The position numbers and the translations under genes were made by a program. Below the pieces are notes generated by a model. It searched no databases. It worked only from the letters and a program-made list of their open reading frames with translations, and was not told where the DNA came from. From an uncultured Collinsella sp. (GTDB lineage: Bacteria > Actinomycetota > Coriobacteriia > Coriobacteriales > Coriobacteriaceae), in NCBI GenBank assembly GCA_902470905.1, contig CABRIC010000075.1, forward strand, positions 1-6,385: a stretch of DNA of 6,385 bases. Reading direction: 5' to 3'. Positions 1 to 6,385 of this stretch are shown here, piece by piece. Positions within the stretch are counted from its first letter, which is position 1. Every line of letters starts with the position of its first letter.

Positions 1-1381
1 ACAGAGACGCGATCGTTGCGTTTGCGCACTTGAGCGCACCGTCGGTGACGGTAAGCGCCACACCCTGGCCCTGCTTGTTGCAGAAGCGAGCGTTGAGCGC
101 AACATCATCGACAAAGATGGTCGCGATGTCGTCGTCGACGACCAGACGCACATGGTGAGTGCCCTCGCCCTTAAAGAACAACGGACGCTCGAGGCCCATG
201 TTGTTGACCTGGAACCACGGGTACTGGGGAGCCGGCGTGAACTCGAGCTTGCCCTCGCGCAGGTTGGCGCGGAACTCATAGGCAAGACCGGTCTCGGCGT
301 CCTCGGCGAACTTGACCGAGAAGCCGGCAGCGTTACCGCCGAGCTCAATGTCGGCATCGAGCAAGTAGGTGGAGCCGGCATCCGCGGCGAGCACCTGCTC
401 GACCTTGCCCGACTCGCAGGAAAGCTCAAAGGTCTCGACTGCCTTAGCCTCGCCAAAGGCGCCAAGCATGCTGTCGGGGAGCTTGGTGCCGAGCGTTCCG
501 TCGGCACGCTGAACGATCTCGAGGGGCATAAAGGTGCCACCCCATAGGTAAGAGCTGGGGTCGCCGCCCTCGTCACGCGTAGGAACCCAACCAAAGAGAA
601 CGCGACGCTCGCCATCGAATGCGGTGCGAGCGGCGTAGTACGCGCGGCCGTCGAAGGAGTCGTCAGCGGGGGTAATCCAAGGACCGTTGATGGACTTGGA
701 CATGCGGTAACGGGTCTTGTTGCCGTCGCTGTACTCGGAAAAGACGAGGTACCACCAGTCGCCCATCTTAAAGAGATCAGGCATCTCAAACATGGTGTAC
801 AGGCCCGGGTTCCACCAGTCGCCCTGGAACTCCCAGTTGGTCAGATCCTTGGAGGTGAACTTGACCAGGCGGCCGGTCATCAGACGCTTGTCCTCGCCCA
901 CACGCGTGCCGAGGATGAGCATGTACTCTTCGTTCTCCTCATCCCAAAGCACAAAGGGATCGCGCCAGTTGCGGTCATCGTAACCCTCCTGGGGCGGAAG
1001 CAGCGTCTCGGCGATGTTCTTCTCCCACTTGACGGCGTCGTCGCTCGTTGCGTGAAGAAGAACCTGCTTCATCAAACGTGCGCGGACCTTATCGCGATTG
1101 CAACCAGTGTAGAGCGCATGGTACTTGTCGCCCACCTTAAACACCGTGCCGGCATAAATGTACTGGTCGACTTCCTCGTCGCCGCCGCGCTCAAGGCTCT
1201 CGCCAAAGTCCTTGTAGTTGACGAAATCCTTGGTCGTAGCGAGTGCCCAGCCAAACGGCTCTCCGAAAGGTTCGGGGTTACGCGTGTCACGCTGATGATA
1301 GAGATAGAACGTGCCGTCCTCGCCGTACGGCATGATGTCGCCTACCCAAATTCCCTCAGGCTGGTAATACACCTTGTGCAT
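1..1381 (-). CDS. GH32-type (clan GH-J) beta-fructosidase-like glycoside hydrolase, C-terminus cut by window edge
   Basis: 460 residues are visible, with no stop before the edge. The protein reads as a clan GH-J hydrolase: an N-terminal beta-propeller (about residues 5-300), then a beta-sandwich (about 310 onward). The three expected acidic residues can be placed. D15 in GIWVGDIMPY is the likely nucleophile, D141 in WRDPFV the transition-state stabiliser, and E199 in FEMPDLF the acid/base. A blade around 250-268 (ARTAFDGERRVLFGW) is also typical. The family cleaves fructosyl bonds in sucrose or fructo-oligosaccharides; the exact substrate here cannot be read from sequence. There is no signal peptide, so it should act in the cytoplasm on imported sugar. 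The canonical WMNDPNG motif is absent and replaced by a WVGD variant, so this is a divergent subgroup and GH43-like activity is a less likely alternative. The ATG at 1381 follows a strong Shine-Dalgarno (GGAAAGGAAG, 1388-1397). The gene lies downstream of a co-oriented LacI repressor and behind its operators. Confidence 0.82.
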   Translation of the reverse strand, partial: MHKVYYQPEGIWVGDIMPYGEDGTFYLYHQRDTRNPEPFGEPFGWALATTKDFVNYKDFGESLERGGDEEVDQYIYAGTVFKVGDKYHALYTGCNRDKVRARLMKQVLLHATSDDAVKWEKNIAETLLPPQEGYDDRNWRDPFVLWDEENEEYMLILGTRVGEDKRLMTGRLVKFTSKDLTNWEFQGDWWNPGLYTMFEMPDLFKMGDWWYLVFSEYSDGNKTRYRMSKSINGPWITPADDSFDGRAYYAARTAFDGERRVLFGWVPTRDEGGDPSSYLWGGTFMPLEIVQRADGTLGTKLPDSMLGAFGEAKAVETFELSCESGKVEQVLAADAGSTYLLDADIELGGNAAGFSVKFAEDAETGLAYEFRANLREGKLEFTPAPQYPWFQVNNMGLERPLFFKGEGTHHVRLVVDDDIATIFVDDVALNARFCNKQGQGVALTVTDGALKCANATIASL

Positions 1382-1423
1382 CCGAGACTTCCTTTCCACG
1401 ACATACTAACTCGGTACAATGGC

Positions 1424-1452
1424 AAGATATGTCAATCGTTTTCATATGTCAA
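1424..1452 (-). promoter_or_regulatory. Predicted sigma-70-type promoter of the glycoside hydrolase gene
   Basis: On the minus strand a perfect -35 hexamer TTGACA (1447-1452) is followed after 17 bp by TATCTT (1424-1429) as -10. This places the transcript start near 1417 and leaves a leader of about 36 nt that includes the ribosome binding site. Both hexamers overlap the tandem operator copies, as expected for a promoter blocked by its repressor. A second TTGACA (1430-1435) has no good -10 partner. Confidence 0.65.
1427..1443 (+). promoter_or_regulatory. LacI-family operator copy 1 (hydrolase promoter, -10 side)
   Basis: Sequence ATATGTCAATCGTTTTC. It differs at one base from the abutting copy at 1444-1460. 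The central CG with a CGTTTTCA right half fits the general LacI-family operator form (TGWAANCGNTNWCA), though the left half is diverged. It overlaps the predicted -10 element. Confidence 0.7.
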
Positions 1453-1460
1453 ACGTTTTC
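1444..1460 (+). promoter_or_regulatory. LacI-family operator copy 2 (hydrolase promoter, -35 side)
   Basis: Sequence ATATGTCAAACGTTTTC, directly adjoining copy 1 and identical at 16 of 17 positions. It has the AAACGTTT core typical of LacI-family sites and contains the -35 hexamer of the hydrolase promoter on the opposite strand. Confidence 0.75.
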
Positions 1461-1494
1461 ACACCAATACGTCTTTTCGCAGTTCCAGTCGTCG

Positions 1495-1511
1495 GTAAAC
1501 GGTTGACATAT
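1495..1511 (-). promoter_or_regulatory. LacI-family operator copy 3 (inverted, upstream of hydrolase promoter)
   Basis: Read on the minus strand this is ATATGTCAACCGTTTAC, matching copy 1 at 15 of 17 positions. Its central CG lies about 46 bp from that of copy 2. It sits upstream of the -35 element and in inverted orientation, so it could be an auxiliary site that supports cooperative binding. Confidence 0.6.
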
Positions 1512-1564
1512 GCCGGCGAACGGTCATCAGAGGCGTTTGAGGAATTCTTTTGGCACGGGATGAA

Positions 1565-2575
1565 CTACGCGGTTTTGCCCTCAATGAGTTCAACGGGGAG
1601 CTTGATATTCGATTCGGGATTATCGCCGTTAATAAGAGCGATGATGGATTGCGCCGCGAGCTCTCCGATGCGATCGATATCTTGACGTACGGTTGTTAAG
1701 TCAGGCATAAACGTCATAGTTCGGCGGGCACCATCCGCGCCCACGACCTTAATATCGTCTGGAGCGCTCAAGCCACGCTGCTTCATCACGTTGAGACAGA
1801 TGGCCGCCATCGTATCGTCTCCCGCAAAGATGCCGTCAATATCGGGGTTCTCATCGAGGATCTTCGCAACGACCGCGCCCTTTTCGTCGTCGGGCTTAAC
1901 GAACTCAACCTCACGGACAAGCGCGGACAAACCGGCCTGCTCAACAACATCGAGGTAGGCATCGGTACGCTTATTGGCAGGCATGCGCATGCGGCTATTG
2001 CTGCGCAGGCACAGGATACGCCTGCAGCCGTCATCAATCAGACGGCGCGTGGCGAGCTCGCCAATGCCATAGCTGTCACTTGCAATCTGGACAGAGCCCT
2101 CGCCAAGATCGCAGTCGATGCCAACCAGGCTCAAGCCCATCTCGGCATATGCCTCGGCACCGATATTGAGGGAGTTGACGATGACGCCGTCGACCATATT
2201 GCGGCGGAGCATGTCAATATAGGAACGCTCAAGATCGGGTCGATTGGCGCTGTTGCACAGCAACATCTTAAAGCCGTTTTCCGCTAACGTGCGCTCGACC
2301 GCCTGCACAACCTGAGCATGGAACGGGCTGCTCACAAAGGGAACGATCATACCGATAAGATTCAGGCGACCGTTGAGCATGGCACGGGCGATATCGTTGG
2401 GCGTATAGTTGATGCGCTCCATCGCGGCATGGACCTTATCGCGGGTCTCTTGGCTAATATAGCCGCGATTATTAAGCACGCGAGATACCGTAGTAGGCGA
2501 AACCCCCGCCACCGCTGCAACTTCCTTGATGCCAGGCTTAGCCGTATCCTTAGAACGAGCACTCTCGCGAGCCAT
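1565..2575 (-). CDS. LacI-family transcriptional repressor, likely local sugar-responsive regulator
   Basis: A full-length, 336-residue LacI-family protein. The N-terminal helix-turn-helix is at about 16-37 (IKEVAAVAGVSPTTVSRVLN) and the hinge at about 60-70 (NDIARAMLNGR). The periplasmic-binding-protein-like effector domain runs from about 73 to 325, with recognisable stretches such as LIGMIVP, NMVDGVIV, GIDCD, DIDGIFAGDD, IKVVGADG and LTTVRQD. The family binds DNA as a dimer and is released or recruited by a sugar or sugar phosphate; the ligand here is unknown. I chose the ATG at 2575 over the earlier in-frame ATGs at 2596 and 2590 because it has a good Shine-Dalgarno and starts right before a normal LacI N-terminus, while 2596 lies inside the operator and almost at the predicted transcript start. 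Hinge residue M66 occupies the place where LacI and PurR have the minor-groove Leu. The gene lies 183 bp upstream of the hydrolase gene and probably represses both that gene and itself. Confidence 0.93.
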   Translation of the reverse strand: MARESARSKDTAKPGIKEVAAVAGVSPTTVSRVLNNRGYISQETRDKVHAAMERINYTPNDIARAMLNGRLNLIGMIVPFVSSPFHAQVVQAVERTLAENGFKMLLCNSANRPDLERSYIDMLRRNMVDGVIVNSLNIGAEAYAEMGLSLVGIDCDLGEGSVQIASDSYGIGELATRRLIDDGCRRILCLRSNSRMRMPANKRTDAYLDVVEQAGLSALVREVEFVKPDDEKGAVVAKILDENPDIDGIFAGDDTMAAICLNVMKQRGLSAPDDIKVVGADGARRTMTFMPDLTTVRQDIDRIGELAAQSIIALINGDNPESNIKLPVELIEGKTA

Positions 2576-2579
2576 AGCA

Positions 2580-2588
2580 CCCTCCCCC
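2580..2588 (-). promoter_or_regulatory. Ribosome binding site that decides the repressor start
   Basis: Minus-strand GGGGGAGGG lies four nt before the ATG at 2575. The upstream in-frame ATGs at 2590 and 2596 have no comparable Shine-Dalgarno, which supports the shorter 336-residue protein. Confidence 0.6.
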
Positions 2589-2592
2589 ATCA

Positions 2593-2609
2593 ACATGTCA
2601 TACGTTTAC
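2593..2609 (+). promoter_or_regulatory. LacI-family operator copy 4 (repressor's own promoter)
   Basis: Sequence ACATGTCATACGTTTAC shares the ATGTCA left part and the CGTTTAC right part of copies 1-3. It overlaps the predicted -10 and transcript start of the repressor gene, pointing to negative autoregulation. The four copies give the consensus AYATGTCAWNCGTTTWC. Confidence 0.65.
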
Positions 2610-2634
2610 ATACGAACAAAGCATACCCCAACAA
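2607..2634 (-). promoter_or_regulatory. Possible promoter of the LacI-family repressor gene
   Basis: Minus-strand TTGTTG (2629-2634) and TATGTA (2607-2612) are separated by 16 bp. The start would be near 2600, about 25 nt before the chosen ATG. The hexamers are imperfect; the overlap with operator copy 4 is the main support. Confidence 0.4.
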
Positions 2635-2724
2635 CGGCGGGAAGACGGTAACAGTACAAGTAAGTAAACGACTCATCCAAATAATTAGGAGAGTTCCGCC
2701 CAAAGGGTGACTACACAGGACCCC

Positions 2725-2853
2725 CGCCGGGCCGCTTTGGGTTACTTTCCAAAACAATCCGCAGGACGCAAAGGGCTCCGCCGCGCGAAGCGCGCAGCGG
2801 AGCCCTTTGCATGTCCGAGGACGTTTTGGAAAGTAACCCAAAGCGGCCCGGCG
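2725..2853. repeat. Long palindromic element: 129-nt hairpin with perfect 31-bp arms
   Basis: The arms at 2725-2755 and 2823-2853 are exact reverse complements over 31 bp. Nested inside, 2768-2781 pairs perfectly with 2797-2810 (14 bp), and 2783-2787 with 2791-2795 around an AAG loop. The 12-nt stretches between outer and inner stems are partly complementary too (for example GGAC 2764-2767 with GTCC 2813-2816). The element begins 22 nt past the stop of the glycyl-radical subunit gene and lies upstream of the repressor promoter. It could end the PFL transcript, but neither side has a T-run as an intrinsic terminator would. Its size and symmetry also fit a REP-like or MITE-like interspersed palindrome. 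No gene is seen in 2635-2875. Confidence 0.85.
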
Positions 2854-2875
2854 ATCCTGCGGGAGTTAAATCCCT

Positions 2876-3127
2876 TTAGAACTTGTTGTGGAAGGTACGC
2901 GCAATGACCTCGTCCTGCTGCTCCTTGGTGAGCGTGTGGAAGTTCACGGCATAGCCGGAAACGCGAATGGTCAGCTGCGGATACTTCTCGGGGTGAGCCT
3001 GAGCGTCGAGCAACGTCTCACGGTTGAAGACGTTGATGTTCAGGTGGTGGCCACCCTTCTCGGCGTAAGCGTCGAGCATGTGGACCAGGTTATCGGCCTG
3101 AGTCTCAGAAACTTCAGAAACCTTCAT
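2876..3127 (-). CDS. Stand-alone glycyl-radical subunit of split pyruvate formate-lyase (GrcA/YfiD-like)
   Basis: An 83-residue protein that corresponds to the C-terminal glycyl-radical domain of PFL. Residues 26-83 (from GHHLNINVFNRETLLDA through YPQLTIRVSGYAVNFHTLTKEQQDEVI to the end) closely follow the end of E. coli PflB as I recall it. The radical-bearing glycine is G58 in RVSGYA, 25 residues from the C-terminus, the same distance as G734 in E. coli PFL. Such proteins can dock on a PFL core and supply the glycyl radical after activation by a radical-SAM activase; GrcA does this in E. coli for oxygen-damaged PFL. Here the adjacent large subunit has no such domain, so this protein is probably an essential half of the enzyme. 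The ATG at 3127 has a strong AAGGAG (3135-3140, minus) 7 nt away; the longer frame starting at 3172 runs through the intergenic hairpin and has a non-homologous extension. Confidence 0.93.
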   Translation of the reverse strand: MKVSEVSETQADNLVHMLDAYAEKGGHHLNINVFNRETLLDAQAHPEKYPQLTIRVSGYAVNFHTLTKEQQDEVIARTFHNKF

Positions 3128-3150
3128 AATGTGTCTCCTTCGATCGATAG

Positions 3151-3170
3151 GCGCCGGCCGAAACCGGCGC
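3151..3170. promoter_or_regulatory. GC-rich hairpin before the glycyl-radical subunit gene
   Basis: GCGCCGG (3151-3157) pairs perfectly with CCGGCGC (3164-3170) around a 6-nt loop. It lies in the leader of the small PFL gene, 10 nt upstream of its Shine-Dalgarno. No T-run follows on the minus strand, so it is more likely an mRNA-stability or processing element, or a partial attenuator, than a full terminator. Confidence 0.55.
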
Positions 3171-3186
3171 ACTAATCAGTAATCGT

Positions 3187-3211
3187 TATTGTTAGTATAG
3201 CACTAACAATA
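3187..3211. promoter_or_regulatory. AT-rich perfect inverted repeat directly after the PFL large-subunit stop
   Basis: TATTGTTAGT (3187-3196) and ACTAACAATA (3202-3211) form a perfect 10-bp inverted repeat with a 5-nt spacer, starting one nt after the large-subunit stop codon. It could be a regulator-binding site or an mRNA hairpin. The centre contains TATACT on the minus strand (3194-3199), a -10-like hexamer, but no convincing -35 lies upstream. Confidence 0.55.
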
Positions 3212-3212
3212 G

Positions 3213-5264
<2,052 letters not shown>

Positions 5265-5385
5265 TGTGTAACCACGCTCCTAGTTACGTGTAATGCGGCG
5301 CTCTCTCACACCGCTGCTTATTGAATTCTTGAATTTTCGGCTTGCACTACCGGCTTCTTCCGTTCTTCACCACACGTTGGTGCAG

Positions 5386-5401
5386 GGAAAAACGTTTGTC
5401 C
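5386..5401. promoter_or_regulatory. Near-palindrome with AAACGTTT core upstream of PFL, possible regulator site
   Basis: The 16-bp sequence GGAAAAACGTTTGTCC is symmetric in 7 of 8 base pairs about a central CG. It is about 120 bp upstream of the PFL start codon. A central CG with AAA/TTT flanks is the usual form of LacI-family operators, but the outer bases (GGA/TCC) differ from the four copies around the local repressor gene, so another regulator is more likely. Confidence 0.35.
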
Positions 5402-5660
5402 ACCTTGGAACTGCAACCCAAAACCCAAGATTTCACCCGTTTGAGAAGGATAACATAGCGACCCTCTCCATCTGGGCTGTTATATGTTTCTTTTTTTATA
5501 TCATAATGGCTTTTTTTACAAACCCGCAGGAAATGCGCGCGCGAACAACTACCGTTCACCGATTTGTTTGGTATTTTTCCTTGCCTTTGTACGACGTTCG
5601 CTCTAGCTGTTATGCCAGCTTTATCAGGGTAAAGTGCCTCTGAGTAGGCTTTGGACCATG

Positions 5661-5749
5661 CCTAACGATCTACCCCTAACTTTGCTGGTGCCGACGGTGC
5701 ACGGAGGTCGCCTAAAGGTAGTTTTCTAGACATGTCCTAAAATCTACCG
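5661..5749 (+). promoter_or_regulatory. Repeated CCTAA-ATCTACC motif upstream of the MarR gene
   Basis: CCTAACGATCTACC (5661-5674) and CCTAAAATCTACC (5736-5748) match except for one substitution and one inserted base. The second overlaps TAAAAT (5738-5743), a -10-like hexamer without a clear -35. A related CCTAAAGGTAG lies at 5711-5721. The spacing and location suggest regulator sites, but this is a weak call. Confidence 0.3.
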
Positions 5750-5780
5750 CATAGGGTACGCGTGCAAGGGTATCATCTTT

Positions 5781-5817
5781 CACCGAAAATAGTTTCTAGT
5801 GTTAGGGGTTTTCGGTG
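5781..5817. promoter_or_regulatory. Perfect 9-bp inverted repeat enclosing the MarR ribosome binding site and start codon
   Basis: CACCGAAAA (5781-5789) and TTTTCGGTG (5809-5817) are exact reverse complements with a 19-nt spacer. The similarity continues imperfectly outward (TATCATCTTT on the left against GGAAGATA on the right). The GTG start is in the right arm and the AGGGG Shine-Dalgarno (5804-5808) is in the loop. It could be a MarR autoregulatory operator or an mRNA hairpin that limits translation. Confidence 0.5.
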
Positions 5818-6264
5818 GAAGATACCGATTTCCATGAGCTTGGGCGTCAGCTCTTTACCGAGTTTGGCAGCATGCACCAGCGCGTTTCGCGCTTTGCCGA
5901 CCAGGCTCTGGGTGGCGAGATGGCCGTCATGCGCGCCCTCATGCGCGCCGGCGGCTCGCTCACGCCGAGCGAACTCGCTGATCGCGCCTGGGTCTCGAGC
6001 GCCCGCATCGCCAATATCCTGCGCGCCCTCGAGGCCAAGGGCTGGGTCGAGCGCGAGCACTCAAAGACCGACCGTCGTCGCGTACACGTCACGGTGACCG
6101 ACAAAGGATTCCAGGTTATCGAAATCAAACGTCGGGAATTCGAGGACCGCACCGCGGCCTTCCTCGAGCAGCTTGGCGAAACAGATACCCAAGAGATGGT
6201 GCGCCTTCTTAGACGTGCCAACGAAATTATCGACCGCAATCAAGAAAGGAGAGATGCCGAGTGA
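5815..6264 (+). CDS. MarR-family winged-helix transcriptional regulator
   Basis: A 149-residue protein of typical MarR length. After an N-terminal helix (about 8-30) the winged helix-turn-helix covers about 35-95: GEMAVMRALMRAGGSLTPSELADRAWVSSARIANILRALEAKGWVERE, with the wing carrying the characteristic DRRRVHVTVTDKG (about 86-98). The C-terminal helices (about 100-145) would form the dimer interface. MarR proteins usually repress a neighbouring efflux gene until a small ligand binds; the ligand here is unknown. The GTG start at 5815 is chosen because it has AGGGG six nt upstream and gives the usual N-terminal length; no ATG gives a complete domain. The stop overlaps the start of an ABC exporter gene by 4 nt, so the two are translationally coupled and the exporter is the likely target. 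It is transcribed divergently from PFL. Confidence 0.92.
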   Translation: MEDTDFHELGRQLFTEFGSMHQRVSRFADQALGGEMAVMRALMRAGGSLTPSELADRAWVSSARIANILRALEAKGWVEREHSKTDRRRVHVTVTDKGFQVIEIKRREFEDRTAAFLEQLGETDTQEMVRLLRRANEIIDRNQERRDAE

Positions 6265-6385
6265 GGATTCTCAAGCTCTTTAAAAAACATATCCTGGCAC
6301 TGTTCGCAGCTATCGTACTTATCGTAATCAGCTGCAACGCCGATCTGGCGCTGCCTACCTATATGAGCGACATCGTCGACGTGGG
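6261..6385 (+). CDS. N-terminus of an ABC exporter half-transporter (permease-ATPase), cut by window edge
   Basis: Only 41 residues are visible. They read as the start of a multidrug-type ABC transporter with fused membrane and ATPase domains: a short basic cytoplasmic lead (RILKLFKKH), a first membrane helix (about 11-31, ILALFAAIVLIVISCNADLAL), then PTYMSDIVDV, a stretch common just after the first helix in this family. The start is the GTG at 6261 inside the GTGA overlap with the MarR stop; AAAGGAG (6245-6251) is nine nt upstream. The ATG at 6254 opens a frame that ends after nine codons and is not the start. MarR followed by one or two such half-transporters is a common drug- or toxin-efflux operon; a second half-transporter may lie beyond the edge. 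The ATPase domain is not visible, so family assignment rests on this segment and context. Confidence 0.75.
   Translation, partial: MRILKLFKKHILALFAAIVLIVISCNADLALPTYMSDIVDV

Larger units (their letters stand above)
5265..5814. other. 550-bp non-coding divergent regulatory region between PFL and MarR genes
   Basis: No convincing gene is present: the open frames here have no recognisable protein features and AT-rich, low-bias composition. On the minus side it must hold the PFL promoter. The most AT-rich part (about 5479-5520) offers TATAAC (5479-5484) with TTATGA (5501-5506) 16 bp upstream, which would give a leader of roughly 200 nt. A short inverted pair GTAAC/GTTAC (5268-5272 and 5283-5287) brackets the PFL Shine-Dalgarno. 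An 8-bp near-tandem repeat TTGAATTC TTGAATTT lies at 5321-5336. On the plus side it contains the MarR promoter region with the repeats listed separately. Confidence 0.6.

Noticed and set aside
152..547. Open frame on the plus strand opposite the glycoside hydrolase
   Set aside because: It overlaps a hydrolase with recognisable catalytic motifs, and its translation shows no family features.
2576..2596. Longer repressor start giving seven extra N-terminal residues
   Set aside because: The ATG at 2596 sits within operator copy 4 and nearly at the predicted transcript start, without a Shine-Dalgarno. The ATG at 2575 has one.
2725..2853. The long palindrome as a CRISPR unit or a classical insertion sequence
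   Set aside because: There are no repeated units with spacers, no transposase frame and no clear target duplication at its edges.
2590..2907. Two short overlapping open frames on opposite strands, both with GYFPK and FWKVTQSGP segments
   Set aside because: The similar peptides come from reading the same long palindrome on each strand. There is no suitable ribosome binding site, and one frame covers the repressor promoter.
3128..3172. Longer start for the glycyl-radical subunit (15 extra residues)
   Set aside because: The extension translates the GC hairpin and the Shine-Dalgarno itself, and gives an Arg/Pro-rich stretch with no relation to PFL. The ATG at 3127 is well placed.
5293..5643. 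A 116-codon open frame between PFL and MarR with a hydrophobic stretch
   Set aside because: The hydrophobic part comes from the T-rich promoter-like tract. There is no ribosome binding site and no recognisable family, so it is better explained as regulatory DNA.

Overview
The window looks like chromosomal DNA from a GC-rich gut anaerobe, most likely a member of the Coriobacteriia such as Collinsella. This is inferred from the GC-rich, C/G-ending codons, the fermentative enzyme pyruvate formate-lyase (PFL), and the mix of sugar-hydrolase, LacI and MarR/ABC genes. The assignment rests on gene content and general similarity recalled from memory, not on a database search.

Layout, left to right. 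Positions 1-1381 (minus) hold a glycoside hydrolase of the GH32/clan GH-J type, cut by the left edge so its C-terminus is missing. Positions 1565-2575 (minus) hold a LacI-family repressor directly upstream of the hydrolase gene. Four copies of one 17-bp operator-like sequence lie in the two regions around the repressor gene: two in tandem on the hydrolase promoter, one inverted copy nearby, and one on the repressor's own promoter. This points to a self-controlled local circuit in which the repressor senses a sugar and governs the hydrolase and itself. A 129-nt hairpin with perfect 31-bp arms (2725-2853) separates this sugar module from the PFL module.

Positions 2876-5264 (minus) encode PFL as two separate genes. 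A 683-residue catalytic subunit carries the Cys-Cys active site but stops before the glycyl-radical domain, and an 83-residue protein is essentially that missing domain, with the RVSGYA radical loop. The two lengths add up to about one normal PFL. The 85 bp between them contain two hairpins and a strong ribosome binding site. No PFL-activating enzyme is visible in the window.

Positions 5265-5814 are a 550-bp non-coding interval that serves PFL on one side and a divergent operon on the other. That operon (plus strand) starts with a MarR-family regulator (5815-6264) and runs, with a 4-nt overlap, into the N-terminus of an ABC exporter half-transporter that leaves the right edge. The MarR start codon lies in a perfect 9-bp inverted repeat.

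The most notable item is the split PFL with its structured intergenic region. Next are the operator array interlocked with the -35/-10 elements and the long palindromic element at 2725-2853.
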